A stretch of 7,271 nucleotides of DNA, from NCBI GenBank assembly GCA_024645145.1, contig JAHEGL010000035.1, positions 1 through 7,271 on the forward strand, given 5' to 3'. Source of the stretch: Planktotalea sp. (lineage in GTDB: Bacteria; Pseudomonadota; Alphaproteobacteria; Rhodobacterales; Rhodobacteraceae). The notes under the pieces are model-generated. The model was not told the DNA's origin and ran no database searches. It saw nothing but the letters and a program-made list of their open reading frames with translations. A program made the translations under genes and the position numbers. Of the stretch, positions 1-6,519 are shown piece by piece. Position 1 is the first letter of the stretch, and every line of letters starts with the position of its first letter.

Positions 1-1
1 A

Positions 2-724
2 GGCGTTAACATCGATCACGTTGCAACCCTTAGAAATGCACGCGGTGGTGCTTTGCCCGACCCTGTGCGTGCCGCCCTTGTGGCACAAGAGGCGGGTGCA
101 GACGGCATCACGGCGCACCTTCGTGAAGATCGCCGTCACATTCGCGATGCAGATATCGATGCCCTGATGGAAGCGTTGAGTATCCCGCTTAATTTTGAAA
201 TGGCCGCAACAGATGAGATGCAGGCAATCGCGTTGCGCCATAAACCTCATGCGGTGTGTCTGGTTCCTGAAAAGCGCGAAGAACGCACGACTGAGGGTGG
301 CTTGAACGTTGCCCAAGACGAAAACAAGCTGGCCCACTTTATCGCACCCTTGCGCGAAGCAGGATCACGCGTTTCGATTTTTATCGCAGCCGATAAGAAG
401 CAGATCGACAGTGCCTATCGCATTGGTGCTGAGGTGATCGAATTGCACACCGGTGCCTATTGCGATGCGTTTGCTGAGGGCGATTTGGAGACCCGTGATC
501 GCGAGCTGGCGGCGATGACGGAAATGGCCGCCTATGCACACGACCTTGGTCTTGAAGTACATGCGGGGCACGGTCTGACCTATGAAGACGTCACGCCCGT
601 CGCGCAATTGCCACAAGTGCAAGAAGTAAACATCGGACATTTCATCATCGGTGAAGCGGTGTTTCGAGGGCTTGGTCCAGCGATAGAGGAAATGCGTCGT
701 GTGCTTGATTTAGCGCGTCCATGA
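2..724 (+). CDS. pdxJ: Pyridoxine 5'-phosphate synthase PdxJ (5' end outside window)
   Basis: PdxJ condenses 1-deoxy-D-xylulose 5-phosphate with 3-amino-2-oxopropyl phosphate to give pyridoxine 5'-phosphate, the ring-closing step of the DXP-dependent vitamin B6 pathway, in the cytosol. The frame is open from base 2 and begins with the family's N-terminal motif (GVNIDHVATLRNARGG), so only about 4-7 residues should be missing; a TTG at 53 lies inside this conserved motif and is not the start. Further signatures are the HLREDRRHI motif, NFEMA, LHTGAY, HAGHGL and the C-terminal NIGHFIIGEAVFRGL phosphate-binding region. The catalytic residues known from E. coli PdxJ (His45, Glu72, His193) match the His of HLRED, the Glu of FEMA (27 residues later, as in E. 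coli) and the second His of HAGHG. The 240 residues visible fit the usual length of about 245. The stop overlaps the start of the next gene as ATGA. Confidence 0.96.
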   Translation, partial: GVNIDHVATLRNARGGALPDPVRAALVAQEAGADGITAHLREDRRHIRDADIDALMEALSIPLNFEMAATDEMQAIALRHKPHAVCLVPEKREERTTEGGLNVAQDENKLAHFIAPLREAGSRVSIFIAADKKQIDSAYRIGAEVIELHTGAYCDAFAEGDLETRDRELAAMTEMAAYAHDLGLEVHAGHGLTYEDVTPVAQLPQVQEVNIGHFIIGEAVFRGLGPAIEEMRRVLDLARP

Positions 725-1344
725 CGGGCTGGGAGCTCGCAGCGCTATTGCTGGCTTGGGGACTCGGGGGCGGGTCACCGGGGCCTGCAACTTTGACAAT
801 TAGCGGCACAGCGATGTCTCGCGGGCGACTTGCGGGTGTTGTATCCGGCTTTGGTATCGTGTGCGGGTCGGCATTTTGGGGGATCGCGTCAGCGCTTGGG
901 ATGGGCGCTGTGATCCTGACCAACGCTTGGCTATTTCTCGCGCTAAAGTACATTGGCGCGCTGTATTTAGGCTACTTGGCGTTGAAGTCCTTTCGCTCCG
1001 CATGGCAGGGCAGCGCTGCAAAAGAACAGGCCGCGTTGAAAGGTGGCTTAAAACGCGTGTTCGCCAAAAGCCTTGCGATCCACCTTACCAACCCCAAAGT
1101 AATACTTGGATGGGGGGCGGTTTATGCAATTGCACTTCCCAAAGACGCTGCGACCTCTGATTTGTTGGTTTTGTTCTCACAGCTGATCTGCGTTTCAACG
1201 GTGGTTTTCATTGGCTACGGTATTTTGTTTTCCAATTCTTGGATCGTTGAGCTGTATCGACGCGCGCGGCGCGGTTTTGAAATTGGATTTGGTGTGCTGT
1301 TTGGCGCGGCGAGCTTGAAAATTCTAACCACCAAGGCGGTCTGA
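721..1344 (+). CDS. LysE/RhtB-family amino-acid exporter-like membrane protein
   Basis: A 207-residue inner-membrane protein of the LysE/RhtB translocator superfamily, whose characterised members export amino acids such as lysine, homoserine, threonine or leucine. The family hallmark SPGPATL lies at residues 19-25 at the end of the first hydrophobic segment, and an NPK motif (residues 124-126) lies in the fourth. About six membrane segments can be drawn, near residues 4-26, 38-60, 65-90, 112-138, 145-170 and 186-203, with a charged loop around 92-112. Length is normal for the family (about 200-210). The ATG overlaps the pdxJ stop (ATGA) and has no evident ribosome binding site, so translation probably depends on ribosomes ending pdxJ. 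acpS starts 3 nt after its stop. Substrate cannot be read from the sequence; the position between a B6 gene and acpS does not identify one. Confidence 0.88.
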   Translation: MTGWELAALLLAWGLGGGSPGPATLTISGTAMSRGRLAGVVSGFGIVCGSAFWGIASALGMGAVILTNAWLFLALKYIGALYLGYLALKSFRSAWQGSAAKEQAALKGGLKRVFAKSLAIHLTNPKVILGWGAVYAIALPKDAATSDLLVLFSQLICVSTVVFIGYGILFSNSWIVELYRRARRGFEIGFGVLFGAASLKILTTKAV

Positions 1345-1347
1345 TCT

Positions 1348-1755
1348 ATGATCCTAGGTATCGGCACTGACCTCGCAAATATCGAGCGTATCGCTGGCAC
1401 GCTTGAGCGCTTCGGTGATCGTTTCAAAAACCGTGTGTTCACTGATATTGAGCAAGCCAAAGCAGAGCGGCGTAAAGATGTGGCAGGCACCTATGCCAAA
1501 CGTTGGGCTGCGAAGGAAGCATGCTCCAAGGCGCTAGGGACAGGATTGGCGATGGGGATCGCTTGGAAGGACATGTCAGTCACCAATTTACGCAGTGGTC
1601 AGCCGGTGATGCACGTGACGGGCTGGGCTGCGAAACGCGTGCAAGAGATGACACCGGACGGATACGAAGCTGTGCTACACGTCACGTTGACAGATGATCA
1701 CCCGTGGGCGCAGGCTTTCGTTGTGATCGAGGCGCGGCCCATCGCGGCAAAATAG
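1348..1755 (+). CDS. acpS: Holo-[acyl-carrier-protein] synthase
   Basis: AcpS moves the 4'-phosphopantetheine arm of coenzyme A onto the conserved serine of acyl carrier protein, turning apo-ACP into the active holo form needed for fatty acid synthesis. The 135-residue product opens with the family motif [12 protein letters not shown], in which Asp8 is the expected magnesium ligand. The second signature, [15 protein letters not shown], follows at residues 52-66 and carries the other metal ligand Glu57 and the nearby lysines 56 and 61. Length matches the trimeric bacterial AcpS type (about 120-140 residues). The start is only 3 nt after the exporter stop; an AAGGCGG stretch at 1333-1339 may serve as ribosome binding site, though its spacing is somewhat long. 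Linkage with pdxJ is common in proteobacteria, here with the exporter gene between them. Confidence 0.96.
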   Translation: MILGIGTDLANIERIAGTLERFGDRFKNRVFTDIEQAKAERRKDVAGTYAKRWAAKEACSKALGTGLAMGIAWKDMSVTNLRSGQPVMHVTGWAAKRVQEMTPDGYEAVLHVTLTDDHPWAQAFVVIEARPIAAK

Positions 1756-1780
1756 CGTTGTGCAGCGCCAATCCGTGCGG

Positions 1781-1809
1781 TTGACATAAAGCCATGCGCC
1801 CCTCATGTA
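1781..1809 (+). promoter_or_regulatory. Candidate sigma-70 promoter upstream of lepB
   Basis: An exact TTGACA -35 hexamer lies at 1781-1786 in the only sizeable gap (1756-1838) of the plus-strand gene cluster. With a 17-nt spacer the -10 would be CATGTA (1804-1809), a poor match to TATAAT, so the call rests mainly on the -35 and its intergenic position. A start near 1815-1818 would give a leader of about 20-25 nt. Two other TTGACA hexamers occur inside coding sequence in this window, so the hexamer alone is not decisive. Confidence 0.45.
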
Positions 1810-1826
1810 GCGTGCACCTGTGAATT

Positions 1827-1832
1827 GGAGAG
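1827..1832 (+). promoter_or_regulatory. Ribosome binding site of lepB
   Basis: GGAGAG ends 6 nt before the lepB ATG at 1839. It is one of the best Shine-Dalgarno matches in the plus-strand cluster and supports this ATG as the start. It also fits independent rather than coupled initiation after the 83-nt gap. Confidence 0.75.
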
Positions 1833-1838
1833 AAGCAC

Positions 1839-2675
1839 ATGGCCGAAGCCGAAAAAAAAGGCAATCCAGTCATCGAGACGATAAAAACTATTGTGTATGC
1901 GCTGCTCATCGCAGGCGTGTTTCGCACGATATTTTTTCAGCCTTTCTGGATTCCATCGGGGTCGATGAAAAACACACTTTTGATCGGTGATTTCCTATTC
2001 GTGAATAAGATGGCTTATGGTTATTCTTACGCGTCTTGCCCATCGGTGATTATTCCGCGTTTCGGTATTAATCTGGACGCAAAGAGTTTTTGTGGTTTCG
2101 CGGATGGTGACAACACCCGCTTGTTCGGCGGTGAGCCTGAGCGCGGCGATGTTGTTGTATTTCGTCACCCGGTCTCGGGCCGCGATTTCGTGAAGCGCTT
2201 GATCGGTATGCCGGGTGACAAAGTGCAGGTCAAAGGCGGCGTCGTGTTCATCAACGGTGAAGCCGCACCCCAAGAGCCCGCTGGTGTTTTCGAAGAAGTT
2301 GCTGCTGCACAAGGACCACATCGTTTGCGCCCGCGCTGCGCCAATGGCCCTGTGGGCGAGGGCGGCACATGCAACAAAGAGCAGTTTATTGAAACGCTTC
2401 CCAATGGAGTGCAGCATTCAATCTTGAACATTGGCACCCAACGTTCTGATGATACGCCTGTTTATACGGTGCCTGAGGGCAATTATTTCTTTATGGGTGA
2501 TAACCGTGACAACTCTTCTGATAGCCGCGTACCAAATGCCGCTGGCGGCGTTGGATTTGTGCCCTACGAGAACCTGATTGGTCGTGCAGATCGTGTGATG
2601 TTCTCTTCTGCGGGCCGCTCCATGCTGTTCTTCTGGACATGGCGGTCTGATCGATTCTTCAAAGCAGTCGATTGA
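1839..2675 (+). CDS. lepB: Signal peptidase I
   Basis: LepB is the inner-membrane leader peptidase that removes N-terminal signal peptides from exported proteins with a Ser/Lys dyad. One hydrophobic segment at residues 13-32 anchors it in the membrane. Box B follows directly ([15 protein letters not shown]), with nucleophile Ser42. The general base is Lys119 in [14 protein letters not shown], and the C-terminal [11 protein letters not shown] box is at residues 220-230. These are the expected catalytic boxes in the expected order, so the enzyme should be active. The 278-residue length is longer than minimal Gram-positive enzymes because of two insertions in the presumed periplasmic domain, around residues 60-100 and 145-205. 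These contain Cys67, Cys85, Cys167 and Cys178, which could form disulfides (inference). The start has a good ribosome binding site; rnc begins 4 nt after the stop. Confidence 0.96.
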   Translation: MAEAEKKGNPVIETIKTIVYALLIAGVFRTIFFQPFWIPSGSMKNTLLIGDFLFVNKMAYGYSYASCPSVIIPRFGINLDAKSFCGFADGDNTRLFGGEPERGDVVVFRHPVSGRDFVKRLIGMPGDKVQVKGGVVFINGEAAPQEPAGVFEEVAAAQGPHRLRPRCANGPVGEGGTCNKEQFIETLPNGVQHSILNIGTQRSDDTPVYTVPEGNYFFMGDNRDNSSDSRVPNAAGGVGFVPYENLIGRADRVMFSSAGRSMLFFWTWRSDRFFKAVD

Positions 2676-2679
2676 TCTT

Positions 2680-3366
2680 ATGAAGCTGTCGGCAGATCTT
2701 CAGGCGTTGCAAAAGCGGATTGAGTACCGCTTTGAGCAGGGCGAGCTGCTGACGGAAGCTGTAACCCACTCTTCCATGTCCTCGCCTTCGCGCGGGGACA
2801 ACCAGCGTCTGGAATTCCTTGGGGACCGTGTCCTTGGTTTGGTTATGGCTGAAGCGCTCCTTGGCGCAGATGTGAAAGCCTCCGAAGGTCAGCTCGCGCC
2901 GCGCTACAACGCACTTGTGCGCAAGGAAACTTGTGCAGATGTGGCGCGTGAGATTGGGCTTGGCGATGTGCTTCGTTTGGGTCGCTCAGAAATGAAAAGC
3001 GGTGGACGTCGTAAGTTGGCACTGCTCGGCGATGGCATGGAGGCGCTGATCGCAGCGGTCTATGTTGATGGCGGGTTTGATGCGGCTCAAGCTTTGATCC
3101 TGCGGCTCTGGGGCAAACGGATCACAAGCGTTGAAGCGGACGCGCGCGACCCGAAAACCAGTTTGCAAGAATGGGCACAGTCGCGTGGGTTCGCGCCGCC
3201 TGCGTATGTAGAAACGGCACGATCCGGACCGGATCACGCCCCACATTTCACAATTGAAGCGCGGCTTGAAAATGGCGAGATCGCAAGCGCTGAAGCCGGA
3301 TCAAAACGGCTCGCGGAACAAGCAGCGGCAAAGTCCCTGCTGGCAAGGATGATGACAAATGACTGA
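2680..3366 (+). CDS. rnc: Ribonuclease III
   Basis: RNase III cleaves double-stranded RNA, including the stems that release 16S and 23S rRNA precursors, and processes some mRNAs. The 228-residue protein has the catalytic domain first (about residues 5-150), with the signature [12 protein letters not shown] (41-52). The four metal-binding acidic residues are present: Glu45 and Asp49 in that signature, and Asp118 and Glu121 in [15 protein letters not shown] double-stranded-RNA-binding domain follows from about 157 ([11 protein letters not shown]) to 222 ([15 protein letters not shown]). Length is typical (E. coli 226). Spacing of 4 nt from lepB and the lack of a clear ribosome binding site suggest coupled translation. 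The 3' end overlaps era by 8 nt. Confidence 0.97.
   Translation: MKLSADLQALQKRIEYRFEQGELLTEAVTHSSMSSPSRGDNQRLEFLGDRVLGLVMAEALLGADVKASEGQLAPRYNALVRKETCADVAREIGLGDVLRLGRSEMKSGGRRKLALLGDGMEALIAAVYVDGGFDAAQALILRLWGKRITSVEADARDPKTSLQEWAQSRGFAPPAYVETARSGPDHAPHFTIEARLENGEIASAEAGSKRLAEQAAAKSLLARMMTND
3345..3349 (+). promoter_or_regulatory. Ribosome binding site of era inside the rnc 3' end
   Basis: AAGGA lies 9 nt before the era ATG at 3359, within the last codons of rnc. It singles out 3359 over the two nearby ATGs at 3349 and 3352, which are in another frame. Confidence 0.6.
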
Positions 3367-4276
3367 TACGCAAACTCGTGCGGGCTTTGTTGCGCTGATC
3401 GGGGAACCGAACGCAGGCAAATCGACGCTCACGAACCGCATGGTTGGCGCGAAAGTGTCTATTGTGACCCACAAAGTGCAAACAACCCGCGCGCGCATTC
3501 GTGGCGTCGCACTTGAGGGGGCATCGCAACTTGTGTTCGTCGATACGCCCGGTTTGTTCAAACCCACACGTCGCCTGGACCGTGCCATGGTTGCTGCCGC
3601 TTGGGACGGAGCCGCCGATGCGGATGTGGTTGTTTTGATGATCGAAGCGAACCGCGGCGTCACAGAGGGGGTCGAGCGTATCTTGGAAGGCCTTCAGGGC
3701 TTTGGCGAGAACCGCAAGATAGCGCTCGCGATCAATAAGATCGACCGGATCAAATCAGAGGCACTTTTGGCGCTATCTGAAAAGATGAACGAGATTTATC
3801 CGTTCGTTGCAACGTTCATGATTTCTGCCGAACGCGGGCACGGTGTTGATGCGCTTAAAGAATGGCTTGCAGGTGAAGTGCCTGAGGGGCCGTGGCTTTA
3901 CCCCGAAGATCAAATTGCGGATCTGCCGCTTCGGATGATCGCGGCTGAAATGACCCGTGAGAAGTTGACGTTGCGGCTGCACCAAGAGCTTCCTTATCAG
4001 TTGACGGTTGAGACTGAGGCTTGGGAAGAACGCAAAGATGGGTCGTGCAAGATTGACCAACTGATCTACGTCATGCGCGATGGCCACAAAGGGATCGTCC
4101 TTGGCAACAAAGGCGAGACAATCAAAGCTGTCGGCAAAGCGGCGCGCGAAGAGCTGGTCGAATTTTTGGGCCGCAAAGTGCATTTGTTTTTGCAGGTCAA
4201 AGTGCGTCCTAACTGGTTGGAAGAAAGCGAACGCTACGACGAAATGGGCCTGAACTTCAAAGACGGGAACTCATGA
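3359..4276 (+). CDS. era: GTPase Era
   Basis: Era is an essential GTPase that binds the 3' end of 16S rRNA and helps mature the 30S ribosomal subunit. The 305-residue protein has the full set of G motifs: G1 GEPNAGKS (15-22), G3 DTPG (62-65), G4 NKID (126-129) and G5 SAE (156-158). The C-terminal type II KH domain contains the RNA-binding loop [11 protein letters not shown] (242-252) and ends in the typical VKVRPNW segment. Length is normal (E. coli 301). It overlaps rnc by 8 nt upstream and the DUF1491 gene by ATGA downstream. The rnc-era pair is conserved widely among proteobacteria and joins two steps of 16S rRNA maturation. Confidence 0.98.
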   Translation: MTDTQTRAGFVALIGEPNAGKSTLTNRMVGAKVSIVTHKVQTTRARIRGVALEGASQLVFVDTPGLFKPTRRLDRAMVAAAWDGAADADVVVLMIEANRGVTEGVERILEGLQGFGENRKIALAINKIDRIKSEALLALSEKMNEIYPFVATFMISAERGHGVDALKEWLAGEVPEGPWLYPEDQIADLPLRMIAAEMTREKLTLRLHQELPYQLTVETEAWEERKDGSCKIDQLIYVMRDGHKGIVLGNKGETIKAVGKAAREELVEFLGRKVHLFLQVKVRPNWLEESERYDEMGLNFKDGNS

Positions 4277-4602
4277 CCCGCCTCACCACGCGGTTTTGGG
4301 TGGATGCCTATCTGACCCGCCTGCGGGTGAATGATATCGCGGCTTTTGTCGTGGCGCATGGCGATGATACTGCTGGCGCAGTTCTTGTGAAGTCGGCCAC
4401 GTTGGACGGAAAAGCACAGCTTTTCCAGCGTAGCTACGACCTTTTGGAAGACACCCGTGTTTGGGCGGTCTTGAGTGAAGGGGAGGAGCGGGATGTAGAC
4501 GCCTCTATCGCCAAGCAACGCCAGTTTGATAGCGATGTTTGGGTAATCGAGGTCGAGGATCGTCAAGGCCGTACATTGCTTGGTGAGCAGGGGTTACAAT
4601 AG
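4273..4602 (+). CDS. DUF1491 family protein, function unknown
   Basis: A 109-residue cytosolic protein without signal peptide or membrane segment. It resembles the alphaproteobacterial DUF1491 family: an N-terminal TRFWVDAYLTRL segment (6-17), then AAFVVAHGDDTAGAVLVK (23-40), an acidic LLEDTRVWAVLS stretch, and a C-terminal DSDVWVIEVEDRQGRTLL region. No catalytic motif, metal site or nucleic-acid-binding motif is obvious, and I assign no function. It starts inside the era stop (ATGA) and abuts recO with no spacer, so it is almost certainly made together with both. From that context a role near ribosome assembly or DNA repair is conceivable, but this is inference only. Confidence 0.85.
   Translation: MTRLTTRFWVDAYLTRLRVNDIAAFVVAHGDDTAGAVLVKSATLDGKAQLFQRSYDLLEDTRVWAVLSEGEERDVDASIAKQRQFDSDVWVIEVEDRQGRTLLGEQGLQ
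4589..4593 (+). promoter_or_regulatory. Ribosome binding site of recO inside the DUF1491 gene
   Basis: AGGGG lies 9 nt before the recO ATG at 4603, within the last codons of the DUF1491 gene, and supports that start. Confidence 0.5.
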
Positions 4603-5337
4603 ATGGAATGGCGCGATCAAGGAATTCTTCTCTCTGTGCGCCGTCACGGTGAAACCAACGCTATTATTGATGTGTTTACGGTGGAACATGGCCGGCATTC
4701 AGGAATTGTACGCGGTGGCACGTCACGCAAGATTGCCCCGATTTTGCAACCCGGTGCACAACTTGATGTCAGCTGGCGCGCGCGGCTTGAAGACCACCTT
4801 GGCAGCTACACGGTGGAGCCTTTGCGCTCTCGCGCGGCGGCAGCGCTTGGGGATCGGTTATCACTTGCAGGTTTGAACGCCGTGACCGCGTTACTTGCGT
4901 TTGCATTGCCTGAGCGCGAAGCCAATCCAAAGCTCTATAAGCAAAGTGAACAATTGCTTGATTTGCTTGGACAACATGATGTCTGGCCACTGGCGTATTT
5001 GCGGTTTGAGGTCGCTTTGCTTGAGGCAACGGGCATGGGGCTTGATCTTAGGGCGTGTGCGGTCACGGGAACCAATGAAAACCTCATCTACATTTCCCCC
5101 CGTACCGGGCGTGCCGTGAGTGAGCAGGTGGCAGGGCCTTGGGTGAACAAGCTGCTTGCGTTGCCACCAATCCTGAAAGGCGAGGGGACAGGCAGCGATG
5201 CAGAAATTGAGCAAGCGCTGAAAACGACAGGATTTTTCCTAAGCGAAAAGCTAGCTCCAACCCTTGGGAATCGCCCCCTGCCAGAGGCGCGAGGGCGATA
5301 CGTTGATCTGTTCTCGCGTCAGATTACTTCGACTTAA
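4603..5337 (+). CDS. recO: DNA repair protein RecO
   Basis: RecO works with RecR (and RecF) to load RecA onto single-stranded DNA covered by SSB and to anneal strands during gap repair. The 244-residue protein begins with the family's OB-fold (residues 1 to about 76), recognisable by [22 protein letters not shown] and the following [16 protein letters not shown] helical C-terminal domain follows, with [18 protein letters not shown] (132-149) and [22 protein letters not shown] (from 152; key residues Cys152, Gly156, Pro166, Gly169). Many RecO proteins have four cysteines binding zinc in this region; only Cys152 is present here, so no zinc cluster of that kind is expected. The start directly abuts the DUF1491 stop. 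The last 14 nt overlap the 3' end of the minus-strand META-domain gene. Confidence 0.94.
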   Translation: MEWRDQGILLSVRRHGETNAIIDVFTVEHGRHSGIVRGGTSRKIAPILQPGAQLDVSWRARLEDHLGSYTVEPLRSRAAAALGDRLSLAGLNAVTALLAFALPEREANPKLYKQSEQLLDLLGQHDVWPLAYLRFEVALLEATGMGLDLRACAVTGTNENLIYISPRTGRAVSEQVAGPWVNKLLALPPILKGEGTGSDAEIEQALKTTGFFLSEKLAPTLGNRPLPEARGRYVDLFSRQITST

Positions 5338-5713
5338 ACACCATTGTTGCGCCGTCATCGTGTGACAGGATCAGAGTCTCATTGCCCACTTCAGACAAGG
5401 TCATCGCTGTCAGCGCTTTGAAGAACGCGTTTTCGTCTGCCAAATCGGGACAGGCCATTTTCGTAACCATTGTCGGGCCAACTTCAAACCAAGGGTAGGG
5501 CGCTTTCTGCTTCACCGAATAACGATTACACGGGGCTTGCCCTTTGATCCAGCCTGCGTCGTCAAATTCCATGGTTGCGCGGGCTGTAAACGCTTTTCCG
5601 TCTATTTCTGTCAAAACCCAAACTTTGCCGGATGCCCCATATTTAGCAAGGCTTTCATCGCCAGCACAGGCTGTTCCAAGCAAGAGCGCAAAGGCGGCAA
5701 TCAGACGTATCAT
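5324..5713 (-). CDS. Exported META-domain (HslJ-like) protein
   Basis: A 129-residue protein with a short N-terminal signal sequence (residues 1 to about 16) followed by one META domain. The domain is supported by [11 protein letters not shown] (32-42), [18 protein letters not shown] (50-67) and [18 protein letters not shown] (84-101), which correspond to the family's GxxxCNRY and MACPD motifs. META domains occur in E. coli HslJ, a heat-inducible outer-membrane-associated protein linked to novobiocin resistance; a biochemical activity is not established. Cys16 in LLGTAC could be a lipoprotein site, but Gly at -3 makes a poor lipobox, so ordinary signal-peptidase cleavage after ACA is equally possible. 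Cys62 and Cys88 sit where they might form a disulfide (inference). The start overlaps the rpe stop as ATGA, so the two are co-transcribed. Confidence 0.85.
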   Translation of the reverse strand: MIRLIAAFALLLGTACAGDESLAKYGASGKVWVLTEIDGKAFTARATMEFDDAGWIKGQAPCNRYSVKQKAPYPWFEVGPTMVTKMACPDLADENAFFKALTAMTLSEVGNETLILSHDDGATMVFKSK

Positions 5714-6387
5714 GCAACGCTCGCTCGGATCGCGCGAATGTTTTCGCCGTATGGTGCTGGATTGCTCACAGTGCCGCCTTTGAACACCGCAGACCCAGCC
5801 ACAAGCACATCAGCACCTGCATTCACGCAGAGCTTCGCTGTGTCTGGCGTCACACCACCGTCAATCTCGATATGAACGGGGCGGTCACCGATCATCGCAC
5901 GTAGTTCAGCGATTTTGGGCGCGAGGGGGATGAATTTTTGACCACCAAAACCGGGGTTCACCGTCATCACACAAACCAAGTCACAAATGTCCAACAAATG
6001 CTCAACCGCACTTGCGGGTGTCCCTGGGTTCAAAGCGACGCCTGCTTTAGCACCAGCGCCACGAATAGCTTGCAAGGTGCGGTGAATATGCGGGCCTGCC
6101 TCGACATGAGCCGTGATAAAATCTGCACCGGCCTGCGCAAACCCGTCGATGTAGGCATCGACAGGCGAAATCATCAGATGCACGTCCATAACAGTTTTGA
6201 TGTGTGGACGGATCGCGGCGCAAGTCGTCGCACCAAAGCTGATGTTTGGAACGAAGTGTCCATCCATCACGTCAACGTGGATCCAGTCCGCGCCTTGTGC
6301 CTCCACCGCCTCTATTTCAGCGCCGAAGTTGGCGAAGTCAGCAGAGAGGATAGAGGGTGCGATTTTTACGGAGCGATCAAAGGACAT
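5710..6387 (-). CDS. rpe: Ribulose-phosphate 3-epimerase
   Basis: Rpe interconverts D-ribulose 5-phosphate and D-xylulose 5-phosphate in the pentose phosphate pathway and the Calvin cycle. The 225-residue TIM-barrel protein starts with the typical [14 protein letters not shown]. It has the metal ligands and acid/base residues His37 and Asp39 ([14 protein letters not shown]), His70 (DVHLMI) and Asp176 (EIDGGV). The phosphate-binding parts are NPGFGGQKF (144-152), GGV and AGSAVF (197-202). Length is standard (E. coli 225). An AGGAAA ribosome binding site lies 7 nt before the ATG. A lone rpe outside a Calvin-cycle cluster suggests the housekeeping pentose phosphate role. Confidence 0.97.
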   Translation of the reverse strand: MSFDRSVKIAPSILSADFANFGAEIEAVEAQGADWIHVDVMDGHFVPNISFGATTCAAIRPHIKTVMDVHLMISPVDAYIDGFAQAGADFITAHVEAGPHIHRTLQAIRGAGAKAGVALNPGTPASAVEHLLDICDLVCVMTVNPGFGGQKFIPLAPKIAELRAMIGDRPVHIEIDGGVTPDTAKLCVNAGADVLVAGSAVFKGGTVSNPAPYGENIRAIRASVA

Positions 6388-6519
6388 TGGGCAGTTTCCT
6401 GAGCAGGTTTCGATTTGCGCCCCTCATAGCGCGCTCTGCCCCCCCGCGATAGGGAATTTTCCTTATACGGCGATGCGGGCTACGATTACCTATTACAATT
6501 ATCTTTATTGAGATCTCTT
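6388..6519. promoter_or_regulatory. Divergent intergenic region between rpe and the BON-MscS gene
   Basis: These 132 nt must hold the promoters of both divergent genes. On the plus strand TACAAT (6494-6499) is a 5/6 match to the -10 consensus, about 20 nt before the channel ATG, but no convincing -35 lies 16-18 nt upstream. On the minus strand TATAAG (6468 down to 6463) is a weaker -10 candidate for rpe, also without a clear -35. Other structure: a run of seven C (6439-6445), a small inverted repeat GGAA-TT-TTCC (6453-6462) and the 8-bp palindrome GAGATCTC (6510-6517). The last 40 nt are much more AT-rich than the flanking genes. No RNA gene or terminator was seen. Confidence 0.4.
6395..6400 (-). 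promoter_or_regulatory. Ribosome binding site of rpe
   Basis: Read on the minus strand this is AGGAAA, separated by 7 nt from the rpe ATG at 6387, and it supports that start. Confidence 0.65.

Noticed and set aside
53..55. TTG as the start of pdxJ
   Set aside because: The codons before it (from base 2) encode the conserved GVNIDHVATLRNARGG motif, so the true start is outside the window.
793..798. TTGACA inside the exporter gene as a -35 element
   Set aside because: No -10-like hexamer occurs at 16-18 nt, and it lies inside coding sequence at the SPGPATL region.
1687..1692. TTGACA near the end of acpS as a -35 element
   Set aside because: The sequence 16-18 nt downstream is GC-rich with no -10 match.
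1995..2417. Open frame of 140 codons on the minus strand inside lepB
   Set aside because: It lies wholly within lepB, whose catalytic boxes are all intact, and has no protein signature of its own.
3773..4183. Open frame of 136 codons on the minus strand inside era
   Set aside because: It mirrors the KH-domain half of a well-conserved era and shows no family motif or ribosome binding site.
5537..5875. Plus-strand open frames of 112 and 79 codons over the META/rpe junction
   Set aside because: They are antisense to two well-supported genes joined by an ATGA overlap and show no homology signature.
5938..6402. Open frame of 154 codons on the plus strand across rpe
   Set aside because: It is antisense to a clear, full-length rpe; the translation is rich in Cys, His and Trp without any recognisable motif.
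6431..6462. Rho-independent terminator in the divergent region
   Set aside because: The C run and the GGAA-TT-TTCC repeat make only a very short stem with no G+C-rich hairpin plus T tract, and no gene ends here.
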